This document shows, piece by piece, positions 16,595 to 25,738 of a DNA stretch of 64,000 nucleotides. Location: the NCBI GenBank assembly GCA_002701845.1, contig NZXG01000015.1, forward strand, positions 1 through 64,000, written 5' to 3'. Position 1 is the first letter of the stretch; every line of letters begins with the position of its first letter. Below the pieces are notes generated by a model. That model searched no databases. It saw nothing but the letters and a program-made list of their open reading frames with translations, and was not told the origin of the DNA. The stretch is from Pseudomonadales bacterium. GTDB taxonomy: Bacteria > Pseudomonadota > Gammaproteobacteria > Pseudomonadales > Ketobacteraceae. Made by a program: the position numbers and the translations under genes.

Positions 16595-17926
16595 ATGGTA
16601 AGCGAAACAATCTCAGGCGGGCGACGGTGGTTCCGGCAACGCCTGCAACCGGAGGATTTTCTGAGCCTGGCAGTCATCGGCCTGTGCCTGTGGCAGGTTC
16701 TATACCTGCTGGCGAGCGGGCAATTGGGCGTCAAGGGCGGGCTGGAAATGGCGGATATCGCCGAACGCCTGGTACGGGGCCAGGGGTTTGCCTCCCCCTA
16801 TCTGCCGGCGGACGTGGTCCGGCCCACTATGGTATCGCCACCCCTTTATGTGGGAATGATGGCCGGGATTTTCAGCCTGTTCGGCATCAAAACCGATTTG
16901 GCGCACGGGATACTGCAGCTTATGAACGTGCTGTTTAATGCCGTGACGCTGGTGTGCCTGTTCCGGGTTTGTCAGCGCTTGTTCAACCCCTTGACAGCCC
17001 GTCTTTTCGCGGTGCTCTTTATTTTGCATCCTCACATTCTGTTGTTGAGCAGCAGTATTTGGGAAACCGCTCTCACCACCATGTTGCTGAGCATTATGCT
17101 CTGGTTCATGGTCTGCGCCATGGACCGCTATCGAATCGCTCATCAAATTCTTTTGGCACTTCTGTTCGGGATCATTGCCCTCAGCAATCCGGCCTGGACG
17201 TTAAGTTACCCTTTGTTTTGTCTGTTCCTTTACCGACCATGGGCCGCTGGCCCCGGGATATCGAAAACCCTGTTGCCCATCGCTGTGATTTTTATCAGCT
17301 ACCTGCTGGTGGTGTCACCCTGGCTGATCCGCAATTATCAGGTGGCGGGGGAGCTCACCTATGTCCGCAATATGAGCGGCCCGGAGCTGTTCAAGGGCAA
17401 CCATTTGCAATCCGGCGGCGGGCATGGGATGGGGTTCCATGACTACTGGATATATAACAGCGAACAGCAGCAGCGGATCTACCAGGCCATGGGTGAGCAG
17501 GCCTACGATCAATGGATGCAACAGCGTGCCCTGGAAGTTATTCAGGAGAACCCGGGGCATTATCTGACCATGACCCTGGTGCGGATAGCCATGTGGTGGT
17601 CCGGGGATGTGGATGTGCTTTGGAAGTGGTATCAGGTGGGGTATTACAACAAATTGGCCATGGGCGTGGTGATGACGGTGGCCGGGACTCTGACCACCTT
17701 GCTGGCCATTCCCGGGGCCTGGCTGCTCAGACGCCGGCTCCGGCAACTATGGCCGGTTTTTGTGTTGGTATTTATCTTACCCATCCCATACTATCTGATG
17801 ATTATCGGGTTTCGCTATCAGGCTTCGCTAATGGCATTTACCCTAATCCCGGTAGCCTATTGTCTTGCGGTTTATCTGCCGGTGAGATTGCCCTGGCTTA
17901 ACCACCACAGGGCGTACCCACAATGA
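16595..17926 (+). CDS. GT-C/ArnT-like membrane glycosyltransferase (GT39-like)
   Basis: A 443-residue polytopic inner-membrane protein with about ten helices. The first periplasmic loop holds E-M-A-D-I-A-E-R-L-V-R-G-Q-G-F (acidic residues as in GT-C lipid-linked sugar transferases) and P-T-M-V-S-P-P-L-Y. The C-terminal third has E-L-F-K-G-N-H, as in related exopolysaccharide-locus proteins. It would use a polyprenyl-linked sugar at the outer face of the membrane. No ordinary Wzy polymerase is seen nearby, so a role as polymerase or ligase is also possible. It is followed after 16 bases by the flippase gene. The ribosome site is weak. Confidence 0.72.
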   Translation: MVSETISGGRRWFRQRLQPEDFLSLAVIGLCLWQVLYLLASGQLGVKGGLEMADIAERLVRGQGFASPYLPADVVRPTMVSPPLYVGMMAGIFSLFGIKTDLAHGILQLMNVLFNAVTLVCLFRVCQRLFNPLTARLFAVLFILHPHILLLSSSIWETALTTMLLSIMLWFMVCAMDRYRIAHQILLALLFGIIALSNPAWTLSYPLFCLFLYRPWAAGPGISKTLLPIAVIFISYLLVVSPWLIRNYQVAGELTYVRNMSGPELFKGNHLQSGGGHGMGFHDYWIYNSEQQQRIYQAMGEQAYDQWMQQRALEVIQENPGHYLTMTLVRIAMWWSGDVDVLWKWYQVGYYNKLAMGVVMTVAGTLTTLLAIPGAWLLRRRLRQLWPVFVLVFILPIPYYLMIIGFRYQASLMAFTLIPVAYCLAVYLPVRLPWLNHHRAYPQ

Positions 17927-17942
17927 GTGCGTTAGCCGGTAC

Positions 17943-19178
17943 ATGAGGCCGCGAATCCCAAGCCGATACCTGCGCCTGCTGAAGAATACCGCCGCCCTGG
18001 CCATTGTAAAGGGCAGTCAGTTTCTGGTACCGGTGATTACCCTCCCCTTGCTGCTGCGGACCGTGGGGCTCGAAGGCTATGGTGTGCTCAATTTTGCGCT
18101 GTCGGTGGCCCAGTTCCTGGCGGTATTCGTGCAGTATGGCTTCGCCATCTCGGCAACCCGGCGTATATCCGCGGCGCGGGAAGACCCCCACCAAATCAAC
18201 CGTATTTATTCAGTCACTTTTGCCACCGCTGGTCTGATGGCCGGGGGCGGCTTTCTGGTCTATACCCTTCTCCTGCTGCAATTTCAGGTATTCCAACAGC
18301 ACTTCCTGATCTTCCTGGTGTGTGGCGCCTATCTGGGAATTCAGGCCCTGATTCCCGTCTGGCTGTTCCAGGGATTGGAACGCATGGGTTATATAGCCTG
18401 GGTCCATGCCGGTTCCCGGCTACTGTTTATCGCGGGTTTGTTTGTGCTGGTACGGACCAGGGAAGATCTCCTGTGGGTGCCGCTGTTGAATCTGCTGGCC
18501 GCGCTGATGGCATTACTGACTTCCCTGGTATTGGTGTCACGCTCGCTGAATGTGCACTGGCAAACGTTTCAAGGCAGGGAGGTGTTGAGTACGCTGCAAC
18601 AGGGTCGGGATGTGTTTATTTCGCAACTGGCCCCTAACCTGTATAAGAATTTTTCCGTGTTTATGGTGGGCTATGTCAGTCCGGCCGCCATCGTGGGTGC
18701 ATACAGCGCGGCGCTGAAGTTGATTGAGGTGGCTATCAGCATCGGGACCGTTGTTTCCAACGCGGTACTGCCCATTCTGGCACGTAACCCTTCACACCAC
18801 CGCGCCTATAGTCACGGCATGCTGGTACTGTCCCTGTTTATTTCCGTTTGCCTTTTTGTTGGTTCTCATTGGATTGTCAACTTGTTGATGGAAGCCCCCG
18901 CCGCGGAGTTGGTGTACGGGATTCAGGTACTGTCCATTACCGTCCTGTTCGTTTTCACCTATCACACCTTCGGTGTCAACTATCTGATGTTGCGCGGCCA
19001 GGAACACAGAGTACGCAACTACAATCTGGCGGTATCCTTAGGGGGGTTCGCACTGCTATTGGTATCGGTGCCCGCCCTGGGCTACCAGGCTGCTTTGTGG
19101 ATTGTGTTTGCCAACCGGCTTTGTATCGCCTTGCTCAGCTATTTTATGTACCGCCGACATCGGCGACTGCCGGACTAA
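17943..19178 (+). CDS. Wzx-type oligosaccharide flippase
   Basis: A 411-residue protein with about 12 transmembrane helices of the polysaccharide-biosynthesis (RfbX/Wzx, MATE-like) family. The N-terminal K-N-T-A-A-L-A-I-V-K-G-S-Q-F-L-V-P-V-I-T-L-P-L-L-L-R-T-V-G segment is typical. It should flip the lipid-linked repeat unit made by the neighbouring glycosyltransferases to the periplasmic face. Length is close to the family's usual 400-480. It is transcribed with the GT-C gene and its stop overlaps the stop of the convergent pectate-lyase gene by 4 bases. Confidence 0.88.
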   Translation: MRPRIPSRYLRLLKNTAALAIVKGSQFLVPVITLPLLLRTVGLEGYGVLNFALSVAQFLAVFVQYGFAISATRRISAAREDPHQINRIYSVTFATAGLMAGGGFLVYTLLLLQFQVFQQHFLIFLVCGAYLGIQALIPVWLFQGLERMGYIAWVHAGSRLLFIAGLFVLVRTREDLLWVPLLNLLAALMALLTSLVLVSRSLNVHWQTFQGREVLSTLQQGRDVFISQLAPNLYKNFSVFMVGYVSPAAIVGAYSAALKLIEVAISIGTVVSNAVLPILARNPSHHRAYSHGMLVLSLFISVCLFVGSHWIVNLLMEAPAAELVYGIQVLSITVLFVFTYHTFGVNYLMLRGQEHRVRNYNLAVSLGGFALLLVSVPALGYQAALWIVFANRLCIALLSYFMYRRHRRLPD

Positions 19179-20476
19179 TTACCCACCTTGGGTGGCTTGG
19201 GGGGCACCTGAGGCAACTTAAAGGGCGGCACCGGCACATTGGGGAAAGGGTATCTGATAATGTCATCCACTGTGGCCTGGGGCACATACCACATATACCC
19301 AATGCGTCGATCGTAATCGACATCCGCCAGGTGCCGCTTCGGTTCGCCACTCCAGTCACTAAACAATGGGCGGGAGAGTCGCAGGTCGTAAAAGCGCGCC
19401 CATAGTGGCTCTGAGGTCATATCGCTGACCACCACCTTATCGAATCCGTACCGCGACGGATCAAACCGATGTTGGCTGGGAGCAGCGGATGGGTCCTCAG
19501 CGTATTCCAGCTGCAGGGTTTGCGCCGGGCTCTCTAACGACACTTTTTCAATACGAATCCCCTGCATCTTCACCGCCTGCAGCCAGGCAATACCCCGGTT
19601 AACGGCACTTTTGACCTCAGCAGAAGGATCATCCAGGGCCCGCAACAATTTTAAGGTATCAACCGTCGCCAGACTGGAAACCGCTGGCAGTTCGTAAACC
19701 CGGCCCTGAGCTGGCTGCAGGTCGGGACCCGGTAAGTATTGCTGGGCCCAACCCGACGGCTGGCCATCAATACTAATCTGAGCGCGCAGTATATACTCAA
19801 TACCACGCTCAAACGCCGCCCGATAGCGGCTACGCTCGACACTGCTGATAAAGGGGAAATTTCCCTCATAGGCATCCTGTAGTGCCCGCAATGCGCCCGT
19901 CATTGCACCATCGTTGAAAGTGACATATGCCCCATAGGAACTGAGATTCGGGTAATTTTGGGGCCAGCCACCGGAATCATATTGCGCCCGCAACAAATAA
20001 TCCAAACCCGCCTTGGCTGCGCTTGCGAAATCTGAATTGCCCGTGGCGACTGCCGCCCGCAGCAGAAACCGGATATGGCTATGAGTCGTTTGATTATCCA
20101 GCGTAGTTACATGATGAGAGTAAACCCTGGAGTCGGGGAATGCGGAATCCTGGTTGGTTTGTTTCAAGGACTCTATATCCTGTTCACTAAGCAGGTCGCA
20201 ATCAGGATCCGTGTTTTTCATCCAGCCCCCCACGGCGGTCTGCAGCGCAACCATATTACGGGCCACCGTCACAGCCGCCGGGCTGCCATAGGGCGCCAGC
20301 CCCTTCTCCAGTGGCTCCAACCGGTGCCAGCGCAAACCGGTGGTTCGACGGAAGGGTGCGTGTTCCAAAGCCTGTGTGTCACTAAAGTCGCCACAAGGCT
20401 CCGCTTTAACGCAGGATATTGTTAAAGCCGCTGACATTATGGTCACTAAAACTACTCGCATCCGCTGCCTGTACAT
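19175..20476 (-). CDS. Pectate lyase family protein (PL10)
   Basis: A 433-residue exported enzyme. Signal peptide at about 1-25 (R-M-R-V-V-L-V-T-I-M-S-A-A-L-T), then an alpha/alpha-barrel-type domain resembling polysaccharide lyase family 10, which cleaves polygalacturonate by beta-elimination. Seen features are W-M-K-N near 91, H-S-H-I-R-F-L-L-R, G-G-W-P-Q-N-Y-P, T-F-N-D-G-A-M-T-G, and a C-terminal W-A-R-F-Y-D-L with R-R-I-G-Y-M-W-Y. ATG 20476 has GGAGAG six bases upstream. It sits alone on minus between two polysaccharide operons. It may trim the polymer or degrade external pectin; which one is not decidable here. Confidence 0.85.
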   Translation of the reverse strand: MYRQRMRVVLVTIMSAALTISCVKAEPCGDFSDTQALEHAPFRRTTGLRWHRLEPLEKGLAPYGSPAAVTVARNMVALQTAVGGWMKNTDPDCDLLSEQDIESLKQTNQDSAFPDSRVYSHHVTTLDNQTTHSHIRFLLRAAVATGNSDFASAAKAGLDYLLRAQYDSGGWPQNYPNLSSYGAYVTFNDGAMTGALRALQDAYEGNFPFISSVERSRYRAAFERGIEYILRAQISIDGQPSGWAQQYLPGPDLQPAQGRVYELPAVSSLATVDTLKLLRALDDPSAEVKSAVNRGIAWLQAVKMQGIRIEKVSLESPAQTLQLEYAEDPSAAPSQHRFDPSRYGFDKVVVSDMTSEPLWARFYDLRLSRPLFSDWSGEPKRHLADVDYDRRIGYMWYVPQATVDDIIRYPFPNVPVPPFKLPQVPPKPPKVGN

Positions 20477-20705
20477 ACCGTTCTCTCCGTTTGAGTCATA
20501 ACGGGGTCCGCCGTGATTCCACGACCCAGCACCTTACATTGCCTGTCATAGACCTGAAATCAAAGCGCCACAATATTTATTTATAGTCCCGTGTCAACGT
20601 ACACTAGTCGCTATCCACCAAGACCGCCACCGGGATTCTGCTTGTTTTTGATCCGGTCACAATCAATGCCGGCACAGGATCGCAAATCGGATTGTTTGTA
20701 GTTGC

Positions 20706-21812
20706 ATGAAAAAGATCAGTTTGTTTTTACCGTCCCTGCGGGGCGGTGGCGCTGAACGCGTGATGTTAACCATAGCCAACGCTCTGGCGGAAAAAGCGTT
20801 CCAGGTGGACCTGGTGCTGGTGCACGCGGAAGGCCCCTACCTGCATCAGGTGTCGGCCAAGGTAAATGTGGTTGATCTGAATTGCAACCGGGTGATCGGC
20901 GCATTACCGGGGCTGATTCGATATCTCGCCAGGGCGCGACCGGACGCCATGATCTCCACCATGCGGCACGTTAATCTGGTGGCCATTACCGCGAAACTGA
21001 TCGTCCATCCGACCATGACTCTGTTGGTACGCGAGGCCAATGCCATGCCCCGTGCCTCCAATAGTCACCTGCCGTTAAAAGAGCGGCTACTGCCATTCAT
21101 GATGGGATTTCTGTACCGCCGTGCGAACCGGGTTATTGCCGTGTCCCAGGGAGTAGCCGCGGGGCTTACCCAGCGGCTTGAATTGCCACCGGAGTTAATC
21201 CAGGTAGTGTATAACCCCGTAGTGGATGAAGAAATTTTTCGCTTGGCGCGGCAGCCGGTGGTGCATCCCTGGCTGCAGAACAAGACCTGTCCGGTAATAC
21301 TGGCGGTGGGACGCTTGTCGCCACAAAAAGATTACGAAACCCTGATTGGGGCCTTCGCGAAAATACACCGTGTCCGTCCGGCACGCCTGATCATCCTGGG
21401 GGAAGGCAACCGGCGCGATGAACTGCAGGCAATGATTGCTGAGTTGGGCCTGAAGGGGGTCGTGGATCTACCAGGGTTTCAGGAAAATCCGTTCCCCTTT
21501 CTGGCAGCGGCCGATGTGTTTGTGCTGTCATCCCGGTGGGAAGGCCTGCCCAACACCCTGATCCAGGCCCTTGCCCTTGGCACACCGGTAGTAGCGACAG
21601 ATTGTCCCAATGGTCCTGCGGAAATCCTCGAATACGGCAAATGGGGGCCGCTGGTGCCAGTGGGTGACAGCGCTGCACTGGCCGATGCCATCCACTATCA
21701 ACTGGACGCCGAATGCCAAGCGGAGGACTCACCGAAGCATCAGGTTGCCGAGCGCTATGGCGTCAGCAACATCTTGAGCCAATACCTGGGGGCAATGAAT
21801 GCCAGCGGATGA
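20706..21812 (+). CDS. GT4-family glycosyltransferase
   Basis: A 368-residue cytosolic GT-B enzyme that transfers a sugar from a nucleotide donor to a lipid-linked acceptor. The N-terminus has L-P-S-L-R-G-G-G-A-E-R-V (acceptor-domain loop), and the C-terminal domain has V-G-R-L-S-P-Q-K-D-Y (about 200) and S-R-W-E-G-L-P-N-T-L-I-Q-A-L-A-L-G-T-P-V-V-A-T-D-C. The second acidic residue of the E-x7-E motif is Gln, a variant seen in part of the family. It opens a tight four-gene operon, its end overlapping the next gene by 14 bases. Donor and linkage are unknown. Confidence 0.9.
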   Translation: MKKISLFLPSLRGGGAERVMLTIANALAEKAFQVDLVLVHAEGPYLHQVSAKVNVVDLNCNRVIGALPGLIRYLARARPDAMISTMRHVNLVAITAKLIVHPTMTLLVREANAMPRASNSHLPLKERLLPFMMGFLYRRANRVIAVSQGVAAGLTQRLELPPELIQVVYNPVVDEEIFRLARQPVVHPWLQNKTCPVILAVGRLSPQKDYETLIGAFAKIHRVRPARLIILGEGNRRDELQAMIAELGLKGVVDLPGFQENPFPFLAAADVFVLSSRWEGLPNTLIQALALGTPVVATDCPNGPAEILEYGKWGPLVPVGDSAALADAIHYQLDAECQAEDSPKHQVAERYGVSNILSQYLGAMNASG

Positions 21813-23367
21813 CGCCACTGCGGAAGCCTGCCAGACCACTGCCACTGCTGCCGACTTAACGCGGGTGGTGGCCCAAAATCTGGTTGACCCCCTGGTTCTG
21901 CAGCCGGATCTGGTGGCGCAGACCCCGCTCTATGTACATTGGCAACCACATCAGAACGTGGTGACCTATGGCAGCGATCCTGTGGCACTGCTCGAGACCG
22001 TTGCGCCATTGACGATCAATCAACAGGGACTTTCCTTTTTGTTGCAGGACGGTGTAATTCCACCGCCTGCCAGTATCTACCAAAACGTGTTCATTTTATC
22101 AGTGGGAGATCAACTGACAATTCGCAGGAGCCATGACCAGAAGCTGAAATTGACATTCACACAGCATTTTCCATTCAGCGAGCAATACAAACAGCATACC
22201 GTTGAGCAACCCTACAATGAGTCGCGGCTGCTGGAACAACTGGTGCAGCCACTGTTGAATGCAGGACTGAATCATACCGAACACTACCTGTTCCACAGTG
22301 CCGGCAAAGATTCCAATTATCTGGCTCTGGCCATGGCAGAGGCCGGCCTCGGCCATTTGACCCAGTCTGTTACTTATAAGGCCCGTGGTCCGGCGGACGA
22401 ATCGGAAATCGTGGCAAAACTCTGTAAAAAGCTGGGTTTCCGCCATCGCAGCGTTACCATTCCCCGTCACATCAAGACCCCTGAGCAGAAGCGTGTTGTG
22501 GATTATTTTACTATGGCGCCCTTTCCCTGCACCGATAACGCCGCGCTGCTCTATCCGCTGATTGCACCGCAACTGGATTCACATTGTCACATCATTGATG
22601 GCATGGGTAATGACATTTATATAGGCCACATACCACCAGCCCGGGAGTATCGCCTGCAAACCAGCGCCGGACTAATGAAGGCCCTCCACGGGTTGCTTCC
22701 CCAGGGATTGCTACCGCTGGAGCTGGAGGAACAACTGCGGCGCACCCGGGCCCACCGCACCGGTCTTTCGGGATTACCCCACCGCACGTTAACAACGTTT
22801 TTCCCGGGACAGCGGGACACCCGTGATTTCTGGTTGGCCCGGGACCGGGAGTTCGGAACTGCGGACTACCTGGAATTCAGGGCGCGTATTCGAGGCGGCA
22901 TCATTGATAACGAACGGTTTATTCGCAAGTTACGTAATGCCGCCGCAGTAAACGCCTGGCGTTTGCACTTGCCCTGGATGGATGCGACAGTGGCGCATAC
23001 CGTGTTCCATTACCCGCAACCAATGCTGTTCGATAGAAAGCGACTTCGCAATAAAATTTTTATCCGGGAAAGCCTTAAAACACGGCTACAGCTGGATTCC
23101 GACCAACTGGGGAAGAAAGCTTTCGCGTTTGATTATCACGGCCTTCAACAAAGCATGCAAAAACTGGTGGATGCGGAAGTGCTGGCCTGCCCCTACTGGG
23201 ACCGGAAAGAGCTGGAACCCCTTTACCGACAGTTCTGGTCGGACGCAAATAGTGCGTCGACGAAGTCTCAAATCAACGGGGCCTGGATTCATCGTCTGTT
23301 CCTGATTTCCGGGTGGCTGAATCACTGCAAATATCTCGAGCCCGCCACCAGTATAATAGCCCCATGA
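21799..23367 (+). CDS. Asparagine-synthetase-like protein lacking the glutaminase domain
   Basis: A 522-residue protein. The C-terminal two thirds belong to the Asn_synthase PP-loop ATPase family, with S-A-G-K-D-S at 167-172 in place of the usual S-G-G-x-D-S, and D-G-M-G-N-D near 265. The N-terminal 130 residues do not begin with the catalytic Cys2 of class-II amidotransferases and do not look like that domain. It probably adenylates a carboxylate and amidates it with free ammonia or another amine, for example on a uronic-acid or amino-acid substituent of the polymer (inference). Exosortase loci often carry a full-length AsnB-type amidotransferase. It overlaps both neighbours. Confidence 0.78.
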   Translation: MPADDATAEACQTTATAADLTRVVAQNLVDPLVLQPDLVAQTPLYVHWQPHQNVVTYGSDPVALLETVAPLTINQQGLSFLLQDGVIPPPASIYQNVFILSVGDQLTIRRSHDQKLKLTFTQHFPFSEQYKQHTVEQPYNESRLLEQLVQPLLNAGLNHTEHYLFHSAGKDSNYLALAMAEAGLGHLTQSVTYKARGPADESEIVAKLCKKLGFRHRSVTIPRHIKTPEQKRVVDYFTMAPFPCTDNAALLYPLIAPQLDSHCHIIDGMGNDIYIGHIPPAREYRLQTSAGLMKALHGLLPQGLLPLELEEQLRRTRAHRTGLSGLPHRTLTTFFPGQRDTRDFWLARDREFGTADYLEFRARIRGGIIDNERFIRKLRNAAAVNAWRLHLPWMDATVAHTVFHYPQPMLFDRKRLRNKIFIRESLKTRLQLDSDQLGKKAFAFDYHGLQQSMQKLVDAEVLACPYWDRKELEPLYRQFWSDANSASTKSQINGAWIHRLFLISGWLNHCKYLEPATSIIAP

Positions 23368-24500
23368 ATACCGTCCTCAACCTCATTACTGGCCTGAACA
23401 CAGGCGGCGCTGAAATGATGCTGTACAAGATCATTCACCAGGACCAGGATTATCGTCATGTGGTGATTGCGTTAAATGGCGCCACCACCACCCCCATTGG
23501 CCGCCGGCTGCAGGCCAGCAACGTGGAGGTTCACAGTTTGAACCTGAAATCATCACGCTTGAAAATCCCAGCCCTGATGACCTTATTCAAACTGCTTGGC
23601 AAGTATCGACCGACCACCGTCCATTGCTGGATGTACCACACGGCTTTGGTCAGTGTACTGGCAAAACCATTTATGCGCCACGCGCAACTGGTATGGAATA
23701 TTCGCCATTCCATTCATGACATCAAATTGGAAACACTGCCGCTACGTATTGTCATCAGCCTTTGCGCCTGGATGTCATGGTTACCTTCCAGAATCATTTA
23801 CAACAGCAGTATCAGCAAACGTCAACATGAGGCACTGGGTTTCAATAGCGGAAAGGCTGTGGTGATTTATAATGGTTTTGATCTGCAAGCGCTGCAAAGC
23901 AATCCTGCCAGCAAAGTCTCATTACGGCATAACTACGACATCAGAGAATCGATGTTTGTAATTGGAGTCATTGCAAGATACCACCCTATGAAAGGCCATC
24001 GTCATTTTCTGGAAGCACTGGCGGAATTGAAGCAACGACGACTAACCCAGGGCCAGAAACCGGGTTTTGTCGCCGTTTTGATTGGCGCCGGTCTGGATGC
24101 TGACAACACGGAGTTGGTTGGACTGATCAATCAACTTCAATTACAGAGTGAAGTGCGGCTGTTGGGGGAACAACCGGATATTCCCCAGCTCATCAATCTA
24201 TTGGATTGTCTGGTATCGTCATCCCTTTGGGGCGAGGGATTTTCCAATGTCATCGGTGAGGCAATGGCCTGCAAATTACCCTGCATAGTGAGTAATGTGG
24301 GGGACTCCCCGTTTATAGTGGGTGATACCGGTATGGTTTATGAGCCTGGAGATACCAATGCATTGGTTAGTGCCCTGGACGCAGTCATGTCCACTCCGGA
24401 ACCCATCCGTCACCAGCAAGGTGACCGGGCACTGGCGCGGATAGAACGCAATTTTTCCCTGGATCGGATAGTGGAACAGTATAAAACGCTTTACCGATGA
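23364..24500 (+). CDS. GT4-family glycosyltransferase
   Basis: A 378-residue cytosolic GT-B glycosyltransferase. The N-terminus has I-T-G-L-N-T-G-G-A-E-M-M, and the donor domain has I-A-R-Y-H-P-M-K-G-H and S-L-W-G-E-G-F-S-N-V-I-G-E-A-M-A with both glutamates of E-x7-E present. I chose ATG 23364, whose ATGA overlaps the previous stop, over an upstream start at 23313. It is the third gene of the operon and likely adds another sugar to the lipid-linked repeat unit. Confidence 0.9.
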   Translation: MNTVLNLITGLNTGGAEMMLYKIIHQDQDYRHVVIALNGATTTPIGRRLQASNVEVHSLNLKSSRLKIPALMTLFKLLGKYRPTTVHCWMYHTALVSVLAKPFMRHAQLVWNIRHSIHDIKLETLPLRIVISLCAWMSWLPSRIIYNSSISKRQHEALGFNSGKAVVIYNGFDLQALQSNPASKVSLRHNYDIRESMFVIGVIARYHPMKGHRHFLEALAELKQRRLTQGQKPGFVAVLIGAGLDADNTELVGLINQLQLQSEVRLLGEQPDIPQLINLLDCLVSSSLWGEGFSNVIGEAMACKLPCIVSNVGDSPFIVGDTGMVYEPGDTNALVSALDAVMSTPEPIRHQQGDRALARIERNFSLDRIVEQYKTLYR

Positions 24501-25738
24501 GCCAGGTGGTCGTTCTCCCAGGCGGGTTTCACTCCAGGATTGATAGCAACAGCAGGCAAGCAATGGATCAGACGATTATTTTGTTCAGTAATACATCCTG
24601 GTATCTGTACAATTTCCGTAGCGCTTTGGCGCAGTCCCTGCGGGAAGCTGGCTACAGGGTGGTTATGGTTGCCCCCAGAGACCAATATACGGAGCGACTG
24701 GAACAGGCAGGTTTCGAATTTATACAAGTGGACATGCGCCGTTCAAGCCTCAATCCATTACGGGAATTACTGTTGCTCAGGCGGATCCGTAAGCTACTGC
24801 TGCGCGAAAAACCAGACATCATTGTCAACTTTACCATTAAATGTGTCGTCTACGGGACCTTTGCTGGCGCCACGGTTCCCGGCACCGGTCGGGTCAATGC
24901 AATTGCCGGGCTCGGCAGCGTATTTTCCGGACACAACTGGCAATTCAGGCTATTACGACTGCTACTGAATAATCTGCTGAGGCTGGCACTAAAAGGTACC
25001 GCCAACTACACCATTGTGCAGAATCCAGATGATCAGCGTTACCTCATAGACAATCAACTGGTCAAGCCCGACCAGATACATCTGATCCGAGGGTCCGGTG
25101 TTGATCCTGAAAAATTTGCGCCCTCGGGCCAATGCACTGTTCCTGTCAACACCAGGCCGCGGGTGGTGTTCGCGTCGCGCCTGTTGCGGCCGAAAGGACT
25201 GTTTGACTTTATCGGCTGCGCACAGCGATTGAATGACAGGTTTGAGTTTGTGATCGCCGGTGAACCGGATCCGGGCAACCCGGAATCCATATCGGATCTG
25301 GAACTGCAGCACCTCGTTGAGCAGAAAGTTATCTCCCATTTAGGCCAGGTGGATGAAATGGCGATCATGTTGCGCCAGTCCCATCTGGTGGTTTTACCGT
25401 CCCGCTATGGGGAAGGTGTACCCCGTATTTTGATAGAGGCCGCTGCCTGTGGATTGCCCCTGGTAGCCTACGACACCCCAGGCTGCCGGGAGATTGTCCA
25501 GGATGGGATCAATGGCGTTCTGGTGAAGCCCGCCGACCATCAGGGCCTGGACCAGGCAATCCTCGATATTCTGGAGGATCAACCAACCTACGCGCGGATG
25601 GCGCAAGCCAGTCGTAAGCTATTCCTTGCGGAATATACCCAGCAGAGAGTCGTCGAAGATACACTGAAGGTTGTCAGGCGTGCCGCCTCTTCAGCATTAT
25701 CCGATCACCATGCAGATACTGAATCTCCGTTTCAGTGA
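24497..25738 (+). CDS. GT4-family glycosyltransferase
   Basis: A 413-residue GT-B glycosyltransferase; ATG 24563 would give 391 residues starting at M-D-Q-T-I-I-L-F-S-N, a more usual N-terminus, while ATG 24497 overlaps the previous stop as ATGA. The N-terminal domain has S-W-Y-L-Y-N-F-R, as in WcfA/CapM-like N-acetylhexosamine transferases, and the donor domain has A-S-R-L-L-R-P-K-G and R-Y-G-E-G-V-P-R-I-L-I-E-A-A-A-C-G. It ends the plus-strand operon and its stop overlaps the convergent TIGR03790 gene by 7 bases. Confidence 0.88.
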   Translation: MSQVVVLPGGFHSRIDSNSRQAMDQTIILFSNTSWYLYNFRSALAQSLREAGYRVVMVAPRDQYTERLEQAGFEFIQVDMRRSSLNPLRELLLLRRIRKLLLREKPDIIVNFTIKCVVYGTFAGATVPGTGRVNAIAGLGSVFSGHNWQFRLLRLLLNNLLRLALKGTANYTIVQNPDDQRYLIDNQLVKPDQIHLIRGSGVDPEKFAPSGQCTVPVNTRPRVVFASRLLRPKGLFDFIGCAQRLNDRFEFVIAGEPDPGNPESISDLELQHLVEQKVISHLGQVDEMAIMLRQSHLVVLPSRYGEGVPRILIEAAACGLPLVAYDTPGCREIVQDGINGVLVKPADHQGLDQAILDILEDQPTYARMAQASRKLFLAEYTQQRVVEDTLKVVRRAASSALSDHHADTESPFQ

